Positions 25,527 through 38,173 of a stretch of DNA of 64,000 bases are shown in pieces. The stretch's first letter is position 1; every line of letters begins with the position of its first letter. A model generated the notes under the pieces. The model searched no databases. It was not told the DNA's origin and worked only from the letters and a program-made list of their open reading frames with translations. This stretch comes from Diorhabda sublineata (taxonomy: Eukaryota > Arthropoda > Insecta > Coleoptera > Chrysomelidae), in assembly GCF_026230105.1 (NCBI RefSeq), contig NC_079478.1, forward strand, positions 2,061,653-2,125,652, read 5' to 3'. The position numbers were made by a program, and so were the translations under genes.

Positions 25527-26790
25527 TGCCACTTTTTGTATGTAATTTATTAAATTGCATGAGAACGAATTTTTATCAAGATGATATTTAAAACCAAAAT
25601 GATCTCTCAAATCACTTTCCCAGATATTTCTTTTTCTATCTATATCTATGTTTACGGATAGACTCAAGGTTAAATAATTTTTTACTCTTCTTCATCGATG
25701 AACAATGAAAAATGTTTTTGTATCACTAATCCGGCAATTTTTACTACCTTCCAATTTCACCATTTCATAATTGACCTTTTTTTTGACTCACCATTTCGAA
25801 TTTGTCAAATAAAAACTTGACAAACCCAAAAGTCATTCTCACTATGATGAATAGAAGATTTTACACTTCGGTGCTCTCATTCTCTACTTGAAACAATGAC
25901 GCTAAAAGTTATATCGACCTGATTCATTCCACCAAATATCAATCAATCAATCCATACTTTCTCTTCTTGATATCAATTCATTTATTTTGTGTTTAATACC
26001 TCTCAACTTCCCTAAAACTCGTTATAATTCATGAAAAATGAAATAAATTTTACTGATCATTTGTACATGGTATAAAAAATTTTGAGGCTTCGAGGATCTA
26101 ATATACTTTATATCTGTTAAATAGTTCAACGTTTTTTAAGGATAAGTTTCAGATTGAGTTGCTTCTGCAGTTACTGCTAAACCAACACAAATTTGACAGA
26201 AAGACAACTTTGTAAAAACATCACGAGATCAAATAACCGTGAATAAATTTGATATGATTGATAAAAATTTTCCTTATTGTCTCAACTCAAAAATGTCATG
26301 GAAATACTAGAAGTAGTACTGTCATAATGTTGCTCCATGGATCACGCCAAAAATCTTGGATCAGTTAAACTGGAAACTGGGTTTTGGTGGGGTTTTTTTG
26401 AATGGCGATTTGCAGGTTCTTTTCCATAATCCAAAATTTTGGATTATCGAAATTGAAAATGACGAAAAACAGTATTAAATACGAATATACAATGACAACA
26501 GATGAAATAATTTATTAATTTGGTGGAATTTTGTTACTATTACTAATATTAACCAGAATCTCGATGTACTAGAACCACATCTCAAATATATTAAATTTAT
26601 TAGAATTCACAAAATGGAGCCATAAATTTTACTTCAATTATTTACATCTTTTATAGCTTTTTCGTTCTTATGAATGTGGACCATTTCTAAAAATTCTCTT
26701 TTTCGTGTATCAGATTCCGTTTCAAGAATTTTTGAATCTTTATAATTGAATTTGTTTTTTTTGATATTTCATTGTTCGTTAATGCACTTT
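25527..26790. other. No gene recognised
   Basis: AT-rich; TTTTGGATTATGG-like words recur at 26420-26450 as a small palindrome (CCAAAATTTTGG). Otherwise nothing. Confidence 0.35.
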
Positions 26791-27090
26791 TATTTTTTTT
26801 TTTTTTTTGGTATTGGGATGTTGGTGTCCATGATTCGGCCCATCTCTTTGGAGTTCTGCGTGCTGATCTTCTGGTGGTTGGCTTCTCCTTGAATGCTTGT
26901 TTCGCCCATCGATCCTCCCACATTTTGTCGTGTATCTGACTACATCTGTTATCTCATCGAAGCCTGTCGGAACTGCATTTGTGTCTCAGCGGATTACTCC
27001 GGCTTTTGAGGTTTTTCATCTCTGTCATTCCGAAAATTTGTTTCCTCCGGGACGTACATCTGTTTTTTATACTCACCTTGCTTAAGGAGC
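26791..27090 (-). mobile_element. LINE 3' end with poly(A) tail
   Basis: Minus strand: MTEMKNLK...LRHKC, then KMWEDRWAKQAFKEKPTTRR, then SARRTPKRWAESW, and the message ends in a run of A (T-run at 26791-26808 on the plus strand). Same C-terminal architecture (R.GRP.KRW) as the AAG-tailed copies, but a different tail, so likely a sister family. Confidence 0.7.
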
Positions 27091-27849
27091 TTACTACTTA
27101 AGAATGATGGTGTTTAAAAACACAGTGTAGGTAATTTCGTGATGTATCAAAATATACAAAACGAGTTGTTACAAAATTTTCGCAATAGTTTTATAAAATT
27201 TAGATTTATTGTTACCAGAAACAAAATTTTATAAGAAATTTATAAATCGATGTTTAATTCATGTTTGTATCAAAATATACCATCGGAAAAAATATAGTTT
27301 CAGTAATGAGACATTTATCCATTCAAGTATTTAACAAACTTATTGAATAAATTTTGTAAAAAAAATTCCTATAAAAGCACGGGCCACCCATGTGAGTTTT
27401 TACGAAAACGGTTATTTAATTGGTATGCCGAAAAATGAATATTTGATATTATTCTTGTTTCTAATTTGAATATGTGTGGTTGGTATTTGGAAACTTGTCG
27501 ACTATACAATTAAAAAAAATTAAATAAACATTAAAGATAAAATTATTCAACGGCATAGCAATAAATCGAAATCTATCGGATCTATTTAGAAAGTTTGAAA
27601 TATTGAACCTCGAATTTTTTAATCGAATATATTTATAATATCTGGTGATACATACAGTGGCATAATTATTTATTTATTTATTCATTATACCCTCTCCCAA
27701 ATCTCAAATGCATAGTAGGATGTGGTAAAAACGTATTATGAGTTAACAATTAAAATTGAATATTATATTTAGATAAAATATAAATAGTATATATATAAAT
27801 ATGTGGGAAAAAATGAACCTAGTTTCCCATAATAAACCAATACGAATAA
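27091..27849. other. No gene recognised
   Basis: Very AT-rich; nothing seen. Confidence 0.4.
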
Positions 27850-28140
27850 TGAGGAAATTATTAAACGGGAAAGTGAAACTCTTGTTGCAGTCAATCAGCG
27901 AAATATTACCCTGAGGTTACGAATAGATCACACTAAGTTTACCCACAGTTATTTAATTACTGAAAGTGAATTTCCAAAATGTGAAATTATGCAAGACACA
28001 AATGTACACCTATTAATAATTGACTGCCCAAAATTTGAAAACTTAAGAAAATACAACAAGTTTAATAACAATATAGAACAAATACTCGGCAAAAAGTGTT
28101 GACCCCCCAGGATATTTTCAAATATTTAAATGACATTAAC
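27850..28140 (+). mobile_element. LINE C-terminal remnant (I/Jockey-like)
   Basis: Reads LRLRIDHTKFTHSYLITESE, then FPKCEIM, then LLIIDCPKFENLRKY. Family pattern is RLRIGHT..THS.L......P.C..C.....H.L..CP.....R. Two of the Cys/His positions are kept. Frames end at a TGA near 28100. Confidence 0.75.
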
Positions 28141-29039
28141 ATCTTAACCCCAGTGGTAGAAACGACCTGCTTGCAAAAAACATTATAATAAAAGTGATGT
28201 TAAGAAAATGTCCCAAATTCCCAATCTATAAAACGTATCTAAGGGTTAAATTGACGTATGAGGTTTAAAATTAGACTTAAGTAGTAAAAAAGATAAACTG
28301 TTGAGTGTAATTAGCCTCAGTTTGAAATTATAAAGGATTCTATGAAACTTGTGTATAGAAAATTTTCCTACTATTATGTAAAGTAGTATAAATAAAAGGA
28401 TCAGTTAGAGATTGTGAAGAGTGGAGAAAAAATTATTAAAACGGCGGTAGGCGGACGAGAAATCTCGACATTAAATGACTGATTGACTGAAAATTCCTTA
28501 ATAGTTGATTAAATCGAAATATTTTTTTTGTTTTGACTTTAGTTACCGTACATAAAAAAGGTCTCTGTATAAAAGTTTGTCAGGTGATCATGCCCAATCG
28601 AGTGATCAACAATGTTACATAATTAGTAAAAATATGTTGCGAGTTGAAGTATATACCCAACAAATTAAACCTGTTTCTTCTTCATCTTCGACATGATTTA
28701 GATGTTATCGTCGTTTTTTCACTGTGATTATGTTCAATATTCTCGAATAAAAACTAATATTGGGCGGTTCGAAATGTCTAACAAAAATTTACTTCGTCAT
28801 GTTGTTCCAACCCACGCAAGTTCTTCACAATTTCTGCTCTTTTTATGACAGGCACGGCACTAGAATCATTTCTATATAAATATTTTAAAGGAGATACAAC
28901 TACTTTGTACAAAATCCTGAAAATAAATATTTTTACATAACAGATGTATTCGTTCTCTCGAAATTCAAATTTTTTGTCTGTAATGAGAATACTTCATAGT
29001 ATTCTAACCTAACCAAGACTTTTTCCTGATGTAAATCAT
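28141..29039. other. No gene recognised
   Basis: AT-rich; a weak CTAACCTAACC at 29005 only. Confidence 0.4.
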
Positions 29040-29405
29040 CCAAATAAGATAAATCTATTTACTACCAACAAGACGGAGCTCCACCGCATTTTGCACGTAC
29101 AGTTAGAAATTATTTAATCGAGGTTTTTTCCGATAGGTGGATTGGAAGACGTGGAACGATAGAATGGCCAGTTAAATCTCCCGATTTCACTCCTCTCGAT
29201 TACTTCTTATGAGGTTATTTAGAACCTAAAGTATATTTTAATGGATCAAACAATATTGTTGATTTAAAAGTTAGGATAACGGAAGAAATTAACAAAATAA
29301 CCCATGAGATCATACAAAATATTTTACGAGAATTTCAAAATCGTCGCTTTCATTCTACGTATAGTTTTGTGATAGAGACCATTTCACAGCTCAAAAATTA
29401 ATTTT
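29040..29405 (+). mobile_element. Tc1/mariner-superfamily transposase, C-terminal part
   Basis: Nearly one open frame: YQQDGAPPHFARTVRNYLIE, VFSDRWIGRRGTIEWPVKSP, DFTPLDYFL, one TGA in place of Trp, then GYLEPKVYFN...ITEEINKITHEIIQNILREF. Typical of an abundant insect lineage (FQQDGAPPH...W.GR.G...WP.RSPDLTPLDFFLWG). Two catalytic Asp visible (QQD, SPDFTP). Lacks the N-terminal half. Confidence 0.88.
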
Positions 29406-30059
29406 CTCGGTTATGATTGTATCAAATTTAAAAAAAAAACTTTAAATTGCCGAACAAAGGACTAAAATCCCTTTCCAACACGACCCCCTTTCTTATTTAA
29501 AATTTTCGAAAAGGTGCTTACAATTCAGAGGGAGTGCTAGAGGGGGATACTGTAAATTGTCAATATAAGAATAAAAATCGACCTTTTTTCAGGTTTTTTT
29601 TCACATAGTACATAGTGATGCTAAAATCAAGTTTATTCCATAAATATGGAACGTATCGTATAAATAATTAACTGAGCAACATCCTTATATTTTAAAAAAT
29701 TCTTATTAATATTAAAAAAATCAAATTGTCTTTATAAAAATAAGGTTGTTTTCTGTTTACTAAGTATTATTCCTGTTTAGGTCTTTTAATTGAAGAAAAA
29801 ATGTCAAAGTTGCGTGGTTTTAAGTCTGTAGAATTTTCCAAATCGTAATTTGCGTTATACACATAATCGGGAATGTTAACTCCATCAAGGTTAATAATAA
29901 TTTCATCCATTGCTACAACTATAGCAATTTCCAATTTAAAAATGTGTTGGCAATAACTATAGCTATAACCATATAGCTCCCAATGGACTAAAGATCACCA
30001 GTTAGTTTTTCAGCAGCTGTGATTCTGTGGCTCTACATTTTCTTCTATTTTTAGATATT

Positions 30060-31000
30060 TCTGTTAAATTTATCCGATGCGGTTCTTCGTTTTCTACCTT
30101 TTGTATTATCATCAAATGTTAACCTAACCTAACCTAACCTGATTTTCTTAATGTACGACCTATCCATCTCCATTTTCGCTTCGTAAATTGCAGTAAACTA
30201 GTTAATCATCGTCAAATTCTAGTTTTTCCTAATTTTCGAATAGATTCCAGTTGATTCTTGTCCTTTTATCCTTATCCACATTATTCGATATATTACAACT
30301 TTAAACAGGTTTGGCACATACTCTTTGATTACTCTATCTGATTTATCATTTTACTTCTCTGTTCATCAAGTCAAATGCTTTTTCGAGGTCTATAAACTTC
30401 ATACATATTATTTTCGCTCCTTAGTTTCTAGTAATAGTTTTACTGACGCAATTACGAATTACCACTTCTAATTCCAGCTTCATTTTTTCGTATTTTGTCG
30501 CTTGGTGGTTCTTTGATTCTTTTCACGTTCAGTGATGGATCGCTTGTTTTCACAATTGGATAAATTCTCTTTTTCTGCTAGTTTGATAATTGCTTCTTCG
30601 TTCCAATATTCTGATTCTGGAATACCGTCATTGCCTTCTTTCTTTCAAGTAATTTGATGCAAGAATTGTTTCTTCTATGATATTTATTGTTGATTTTTCG
30701 TCAACTGCTCGCTGCTCCTTGTGCTCTAGTTTTGTTAGCTGTGTTTGACAAGAATGGCTGAGAGTTTCATCCATCTTCATAATTAGGTCGACCTTACTCA
30801 CGATAATGTTTAATTTCTAGTAGAAACATTGTCATCGATTCACTAACTTTATATTGCTCCTTCAATAGCAATGGTATCAGCTCTAGTTACCGGTTCCTTA
30901 TAATTTTACACAAACTGCAGAGCTCCATATCTTCTCTAACCTTTTGGTGTAAGGGTTTAAGAGTATCTGGTGTTTTTTCCTCCACATACGAAACAATTTT
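30060..31000 (-). mobile_element. LINE reverse transcriptase remnant with a telomere-like insertion
   Basis: Minus strand: EYWNEEAIIKLAEKENL (30600s), KNEAGIRSGN (family: .QAGFR.GRS), MKFIDLEKAFDLMNRE (30400-30360; family: FIDLEKAYD.V.R), then WRWIGRTLRKS (30180-30140; family: W.WIGHTLRK). The frame runs straight into TTAGG units at 30140-30119, then resumes degenerate. Confidence 0.7.
30119..30140. repeat. Interstitial telomere-like block (CCTAA)
   Basis: Four units of AACCT inserted in the C-terminal coding region of the minus-strand LINE, just after the GRTLRKS motif. Confidence 0.85.
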
Positions 31001-32149
31001 GATTAATTCTTCGGAAAACGGTATTAGCAATACCTAATTTTTTGACATTTCACTTGTGATTGGTATGAAATAATGCAACTTCAACCTTTCAAATATGTTT
31101 GCGTCCCTTGATTTCATTTACTAAATGCTTTTGCAACCTTTACCTCTATTTTTTCCAAAGAAATAAATGTACTTCTAGCATCATAAACTTGAATACACCA
31201 TTTCACGATTCTGTGTACTCAAAATATTAAGTTTAACGACATATTTAGAAAATTCTTTCTCAGAATGTACTATTGTTTGGATAAACGATGTTCTCTGCGG
31301 CATTTTATTTATAAATAGTGTAAGATGTAATTAGAAAAGTTGTACTGCAGACATTTTTGAACCACGAGGACCATGATTATATGGATATCAACTTGGCAAA
31401 CGTTGCACGTCTCAGAATCTCAATATGGTAAACCTTTTAGCCGTGCATATTATCCTTTAAAAAAAGATTGGATCTTTCCATTTACAGCATTCATGAAAAT
31501 GTTCATTAGGAATCAAAAATAGAATATTCCAAAATAGTCATCACGAAATTAATTCCCATATGCTATGGCTATAAAATTTGAATCCGTCTCTGATATAACT
31601 AGTATTAGGTTCGCATGTTAGTTCAACTCATCTCGGTAAGTTTAAACTGATTTTGTTTGGATTGGATGATTTTTGTGAGCTAGTACACACCACACACAAA
31701 GTAAGCTTCATACTAGTTTTTATTAATGACGGTCATCAGAGGCGGGGATATAAAAATTATGGTTTGGAATAACAATCGATAATATCTTGTTCGATGAGAA
31801 AAAACAATGTTGTCAACTTAAAGTTGCGATTGGTTAATGTTTTATAAATGAATATTTTAGTTGCGCCTGAAAAGAGAAACTAGAGAAACGTGAAATAAAT
31901 TTAATTGATTACACAATTATTATACAATGAGGCATAGATTTAGTCTAATTGAGAATACTCACAATATTAGCACTAAAATATTTGGAAATAATAGAAAGAC
32001 GAAGAAGACAATGAGACAGACAAGAGCTCCTTAAACGTCAGTCTGAAGAATTTCATCTGGTCTTTTCTTCATTTAGAGTATCAACAGCAACTTCGATTTC
32101 ATTTGTCATAATACTAGTTGCAGATCTGGCCTGTATGGTGAATAAATCT
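31001..32149. other. No gene recognised
   Basis: AT-rich, no motif. Confidence 0.4.
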
Positions 32150-32830
32150 CTTTTCAACTTTCTTTGATATATTCTCTATCTATAATCACTTCTTGTATCT
32201 TAATAATTGTCAACAGCTTTCCGTTGCGACCAATGCGTCTAAGTACTTCGTCGTTGGTGATTTTGTCAGTCCAGGGTATCTTCAGCATGCCTCTATAGGA
32301 CCACATTTCAAATGCTTCAAGTTTTTTGATCATTTGACCTTTCAAGTTCCGTCCAGCAGTACTGACCACACATAATATTGAATGAATCCTATTTTGACGT
32401 GGAGCAGTACTTGATAAATGCCTTTCGAGCCATATCAATTTCTTCGTCTGGATATTTTTGCACCCATTCTATTTGTTTTCCATTCAATGTGAGAATAGGG
32501 TTAATATTAATATTTTGGTTTTTGTCTATAACCATTTTTTCAATATTCATAGTCCTACATTTTCACATTTTCGGTTGATTCTCTTTAATAGGATTTGAAG
32601 ATCTTATCTCCTCCAGCACTTTATAAAATACAAACTGAGACTATAGATTAAATAGTTGTAGAGAAAGAACGCAGCCTTCCGAAATCTCTTTTAAATTTCG
32701 ATTTCTCTATAAGTTTATCTTGTTGGATTTTATCAAATGCCTTCTGGAAATCAATGAAACAGATATACACATTTTTGTTGTATTCTCTGCACTTCTGTTC
32801 GAAACATTCAAGCGGAAAGATATTTATATA
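32150..32830 (-). mobile_element. LINE reverse transcriptase remnant with internal deletion
   Basis: Minus strand: FEQKCREYNKNVYICFIDFQ, then KAFDKIQQDKL (32810-32720), then ARKAFIKY (32450), YVWSVLLDGT, KKLEAFEMWSYRGMLKIPWT, DKITNDEVLRRIGRN (32340-32230). Family: CF.DYEKAFD.V....L ... YVWS.LLYGAETW ... LEAFEMW.YRRML.I.WT..VTN.EVL.R. Most of the palm region between the two blocks, including YADD, is absent. Confidence 0.85.
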
Positions 32831-33255
32831 ATTCGATTTAAATATAAGTATCTACTCTAGCTCAACGTTTGAAATTTTCTTAGAAGTATCGCCGATTTTG
32901 TAAGAATAGTTGAGTGTAAAATAAACAAATTGAGATGAAAGAGATCAACGTGATTAAATAGTATAAATGACTGACGAATCTTTCAACTATTTCATATCAA
33001 CATTTAATAAATTAAATACATACAACGGACAGATTTAAAAACAATCTTAAAATATCCGCTGCTTCCTACAATGAAATTCGAAGCTTGTTTTATATACATT
33101 TCCAAATATATTATAACGGAAAATATGCTTATATAACTTTTTTAATTTTCAATACATTTCTATACATAATAATATGATAAATATACCAGGGTGGTTTTCA
33201 GAAATTGACACTTTATTAAACGATGTATCGTTTCATTGGAGATCAACGCAAATTT
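32831..33255. other. No gene recognised
   Basis: AT-rich, no motif. Confidence 0.35.
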
Positions 33256-33600
33256 TGTGTTATATACTTTTTCAAAAACCAAAACAAGATGGTCACGGAT
33301 CAAGAGAGGCGAAAAGATATTGGTGAATAAACGTTTGTTTACGGAACGATTCAAGGTTGCTTAAGGAAGAAGGAGATAATTCCATGGCCTTCCCGCTGCC
33401 TAGGCCTACCTCCAGCTGATTTCTTTTTATGGAGTTCCCTTAAAAAATGAGTCTACGTGAATAAACTGAAAGCAATATCAAAAGTTAAGGATAAAATTGG
33501 TATCATACCTGGTGCTGTGTGTCGAATAGTTTTTGAAAACCTAAGAGCTAGATTTCATGAATATTTCGCGAGATTTATTCCTTTATTTTAAATGAAAATG
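33256..33600 (+). mobile_element. Tc1/mariner-superfamily transposase C-terminus
   Basis: Broken frames give LPPADFFLWSSLKK-like sequence (LQLISFYGVPLKN in a shifted frame), KVKDKIGIIPGAVCRIVFEN and LRARFHEYFAR. Family: SPDLTP.DFFLWG.LK..VY.N.P.....K..I...I..IP...CR.V..N...R. Same lineage as 29.0 kb but a different, older copy. Confidence 0.7.
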
Positions 33601-33779
33601 TATTTTGTTTTTGACATTAAAATATGGAAAAGTGTATAGCCTTTCGTACATAAAAAAAACTGATTTCGTATTTGGTAAATATAAAGAGAAAAATTTTGAA
33701 TTTTGATTAAACACCATTTTTTACGTTAAAAAAATTGAAGAAAAAGAGGAAAAGTTACATGAAAATTATTAAATGGATT

Positions 33780-34130
33780 TGTTATAGGTGTTTTTGTGAA
33801 GGAAACTGTAGAAAAAGCGTGCAAAAATATCGGAGGAGGACTCCTAACCGTGTGTTTCCACAGAGAAACAGTTTTTTATGTTGAAAGACGAGATCAACAA
33901 ACAGGAGAGTTTTCTAGTATCAATCGAAGACGTCCTATTCAAAGACTATCTACGGCATATTAGCTCTAGAACTTTATGTACAGAGTAACATATCAAAATC
34001 TTCTGTATACCGAACTATTGTACATAATTTACTCCATCCATATCATGCCAAAAAAGTACAAGAGTTTTTGCCTCAAGTTTGGTTTAGAGACTGAATATCT
34101 GTCGGTTTTTTACTGTCAAAAGAATGTCTT
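33780..34130 (+). mobile_element. Tc1/mariner-superfamily transposase N-terminus
   Basis: Reads ILALELYVQSNISKSSVYRT, then IVHNLLHPYHAKKVQEFLPQ, then VWFRD. Family N-terminal helix-turn-helix region: IA..LGVS.STV.RIL....LHPYH...VQ.L. It lies downstream of a C-terminal fragment, so these are two insertions rather than one element. Confidence 0.75.
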
Positions 34131-35689
34131 TCTCTCTAAAATTTCCTTAGTATAATAAATTATCTCTAACTCTCATATTTTGGGTTCCTCTATGCTCTGT
34201 ATATTATGCATTTTAATTCTGACTGCGTCGTTTTGAGTACATCCGTAGAAAAAGTACGTTTACGTGTACGTATGAAAGTGAGTGAATAGTTTAAAACATA
34301 GAAACTATAAGTAAATAGCGTGTAAAGCCAAGCGGTCCTCAACAAAAAAAAACGAGCTACTGACCTGACCAGAACATCAAAATTAACGATGAAGATATCC
34401 AGTGGATAAAAAAGGCCAAATAGTTGGGAGTGACATTGGACATTGCAGCGAACCCGTTAAAAACACGGTCGTCAAAGCAAGACCGAAAAATTATGCACAT
34501 CAATTTGTAGGCAGCGAAAACTCACACACAATTCGAAGACTAGATGTAGATAGATGTAGCCACCGGGATATCACAAGAGAAGACATCCCGAATGTAGGAG
34601 AAAAACCGCGATGCAAAATACGATGAGGACTTTTAGAATGACAGGGGCTGCTAGAATGGTCCTGCTTCGTATCCATTCGTGAATTTATCCGGGGCTCGAT
34701 GCTTAGCGGGTTTCCGTAAAATCGTCACCGTATATATTTTATAGTACATTTTCAATTAAGTAATGCTGACTGTAGGAGGCAAAGAACGAGTCCAAAAATT
34801 CACCATAATCAATAACGACCCATTTAATTAAACTTTATTAGCTAATATCAATCAATTTAATCGAAAATGCTTTCCATGCCACTTAACGAAATGGATGCAT
34901 AAGCAAAAAACTTCGATAGTCCGAAGACTCCAGCGAATCTCATATTTTTTTCGGTAAACACAAACAAGTACATTGATAAATCGATGAAACTGCAGATCCA
35001 CGTTCATTCTCACATAAACCCTCAAATTCCATCTCTTTTCCCCAAACTCACTTATAGATTGTCTTGTCAAAACAGAATAACCTTACCGCAAAAAACCGTA
35101 AACAAAAGGAATCTTAGTATCCATCACGCTATATCGAATCAGATAAAAGCCAAAAGGGCTATCCTTAGACTATAGTCATAAATTTTATTGATTTGACTGG
35201 AATACAAGAAATGTATCACATTTTTTGATGATTTCAGCCGTCTAGAATAAAAAAGCAGGTAGCCGTTTCGACTTGTGTGGTGTTACCTTTTCAAAATTTC
35301 AATAAGATATACTGGTGTCAGAGGCATTTCGATAATATTTAGTGTTAACAAAACGGACTTATACAAGGTGTAGTCATATTTTATGGTCAAAAATAACTCG
35401 ATCGAACATAATCTATGTGCACAAAATATTTTACAGCTAGGGTTGCAAACATTTTTTCAACGAAATATAGTATTTTATGAAAAAAATAAGAAAATAGACA
35501 AAGATACATTGAATTTTTTCCATTCCTCTTGAATTTGCCTGTCTCTACAATGTTATTTTTACCTCTATATGTCGAAGAAATTTATAAATCAAAGTTTTTC
35601 CAAAAAAAAACACAAATTAAACAAACTATGTATGTAAAAAAATGTTTGTCTTGTGATTTGTCACCGACACAGGGCACAAATTAGATAAC
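34131..35689. other. No gene recognised; GC-richer patch at 34.38-34.73 kb
   Basis: 34380-34730 is markedly less AT-rich, with a 74-codon plus ORF (34402-34626) of basic, polar composition, and no family match. The remainder is AT-rich with no motif. Confidence 0.35.
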
Positions 35690-36020
35690 GTCGCCATTTG
35701 GATGGCTTGAAAGACAACAATGTAGCTGACAATTGAGAACGGTTTCAAAAAAAGCGGGCTTAAACAGCACAAACGAAATGATAAAGAGGACCGTTATAAA
35801 ATTATTGATACACAAGATGCAATTGAAACTCCCGATCGATAACAAAGTTGACGAACTTTCATTCGAGGAATTTGTTAATTTCGATGAAGAACTCGGTATA
35901 CTAAGCGATGCAGACATTGTCGCATTCGTTTCGCAAGGGGCAGAAGAGGATGACGAGGAAGAAGATAACAATGTCGAGGATCAAATCCAACACTCCGTGA
36001 TGCACGATATGCCATAACCA
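35690..36020 (+). mobile_element. Tigger/pogo-like transposase C-terminus (tentative)
   Basis: AIWMA.KTTM.LTIENGFKK, then SGL, shifting frame into ...LSFEEFVNFDEELGILSDAD, then a run of acidic residues (35940-35990). Family: A...AW..V...TI.NCF.KAGF, then a FV..D.......LTD.EI..... acidic tail. Stops precede the ORF that runs from 35733. Confidence 0.6.
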
Positions 36021-36149
36021 CCTTGAAGAAATTACTACAAAATAAAACAGCAATGAGTGATCGTGAAATGTAATCAATAGTTGTCGTGGATTATTCATTG
36101 GATAAAGCGGCATTTACTGGCAGTAAGCAGACAGTGTATTTCCTCCTCT

Positions 36150-36800
36150 GGATGTAATTGTTGCTAACATTCTCTTGGGCATGCTTTCAATTAGGTGCTG
36201 CATCACTTCTTGAGGTATGTTCTCCCATTCCTCTAATGCCCCTTGCTCAAGTTCATTTAAATTTTGAAGAGATGGATTTCGACGACGAATGCGGCGTTTT
36301 CAAATCTCCTAGACATGCTCGATATGATTCATATCTGGATTTCTTGGTGGCCAGTCCAAGGTATGAATGCCTACTTCGTTTAGGTAATTCAGAACATCTT
36401 CCGCAACGTGTGGTATAACATTATCATGCATTAAACGAAAATCATCACCAATGAACGGCCCAAACGGAACGACGTGATTTTCAAGAATGTCAGTTATGTA
36501 TCTTGCTGCGTTAAGGACGGGTCTATGAAGAGACACAAATTCTGTGCGAGTATCAAAACAAATTCCTCCCCAAAACATAATATACCCTCCTTGGAATGAC
36601 TCCCTGGAAATGACACAAGAATGCGCAAATCTTTCTCCTCGCCGTCTTCGAATTTGATTACATCCATCTGGACCTCTTAGACTGATTCTTGTCTCATCGG
36701 TAAATTTTCTAAATTTCAACCTAAATGTTGCCTTGCAAATCTTAGTCAAGCAACACGATGCAAAGGTGCCTGATGTGTAGACCAACATTTTCAAATGTCA
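36150..36800 (-). mobile_element. Tc1-like transposase, C-terminal two-thirds
   Basis: Minus ORF 36794-36309 carries FTDETRISLRGPDGCNQIRR, RRGERFAHSC, GGYIMFWGGICFDTRTEFV, ILENHVVPF, LMHDNVIPHVAEDVLNYLNE, VGIHTLDWPPRNPDMNHIEH. The first Asp (TDE), second Asp (HDN) and NPIEH region are present; the frame then breaks and EEWENIPQEVMQHLIESMPK at 36230-36170 completes the C-terminus. N-terminal DNA-binding half missing. Among the least decayed elements here. Confidence 0.9.
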
Positions 36801-37598
36801 CGATTCGGTTGTAATACTGACGAGAATATTGATGACATTAGAATGAAACATAGTATCTAAAAATACCGTTTACAGTTAAGAATTTATATAGAAATCATTT
36901 ATGTACTGATATGCATTGATAGAAAGTATCAATTAGATGGAAATCGGACGGCGCAAGAATTGGAGTTGATTTTAAAGGATTGGACTGTGAATATAAAAGA
37001 AGAGATTCTACAGATTTTGAATAAACTACGGTGGAAACCATGTGGAACATTAGAAGTCAGCTATTACAAGATTGTAATTGACCCATTCTAAAATATTGTA
37101 TTCAACAAGCGCGAACTATCCGCGATTCTATAGAACGAAGACCGCGATCAGATCCCTGCGTTAACTTCAGTAGAAATAATGAAAATGATAGATTAATAGA
37201 ATGAAAATGGCCCTGAAGGGCTGCAACGGAAATTCAATTTTTTTGTATCGAATCAAACAAAGATGGATCTATAAAAAATCGAGTTGAATATAACCCTGTA
37301 TTCAGTGAGATAAGGTGGTTCAAGAATGTGTACTGAAAACACATTTTCAATAAAAAATAATAACAGCTTTATATCAAAAAAGTGCGCAAATATCAAAATC
37401 AACAGATTATTCTTAAGAATAAATCATCATTGGAACTTTGAAAATGACCACTGGTATAATAGTATGCCCATTGGAAGAAATACGATTCAAAATTGGCCAA
37501 AATCGTTTTTGCCGAAGAAATTGGCTTCATAGTTCATAAAAATTATACAGCAATGCAAATTCAATAGAAACCGACTTGAATATTAACGAAGAAATTCA
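36801..37598. other. No gene recognised
   Basis: AT-rich; 68-codon ORF at 37326-37532 without motif. Confidence 0.35.
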
Positions 37599-37599
37599 T

Positions 37600-37619
37600 G
37601 TTAGGTTAGGTTAGGTTAA
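37600..37619. repeat. Interstitial telomere-like block (TTAGG)
   Basis: Three perfect TTAGG units plus one partial, at the 5' truncation point of the LINE fragment. Confidence 0.85.
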
Positions 37620-38119
37620 GCAGAAACATAACGGACGAGGTGGATAAGCAGATCAAGAAAGCAACTAGAATATTGGGATATTTACGGGACATTATATGGA
37701 GAAATAAATATATGAGCATAGAAAGTAAGACACGAATCTACAAGACCTCTATCAGACCCATACTAACCTATGCCGCAGAAACAAGGGCAGACACAACACA
37801 AACAAAGAGAAAAATGAGAACAGCAGAGATGAAGATATTACGAACAATAAAGGGTACCACACTCCACGATAGAATACCCAACACAGATACCTTAAGAGAA
37901 CTGGGAGTACAAGATGTCGTTAGATGGGTAAGAGCAAGACGCCGATAATGGAGAGACCATGTAGAACGAATGGCTCCAGAACGGATTGCCAAATGGGCCA
38001 AAACACAGAAACCAGACACAAGACGCCCAATCGGTAGGCCCCCAAAACGCTGGTACGATAGCTGGACATCGGCGTCACAAGAGGGCAGATGACAGACCTG
38101 ACAGGACCTCGTCCAACTA

Positions 38120-38173
38120 CAAGAAGAAGAAGAAGAAGAAGAAGAAGAAGAAGAAGAAGAAGAAGAAGAAGAA
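38120..38173. repeat. (AAG)n microsatellite tail of the LINE
   Basis: Eighteen consecutive AAG units directly after the LINE 3' end; sisters of the family end in shorter versions. Confidence 0.95.

Noticed and set aside
33256..34130. One complete transposase gene
   Set aside because: The C-terminal motifs come before the N-terminal ones on the same strand, so these are two separate fragments.
35681..35971. Minus-strand Ser-rich ORF
   Set aside because: Antisense shadow of the acidic tail of the Tigger-like fragment.
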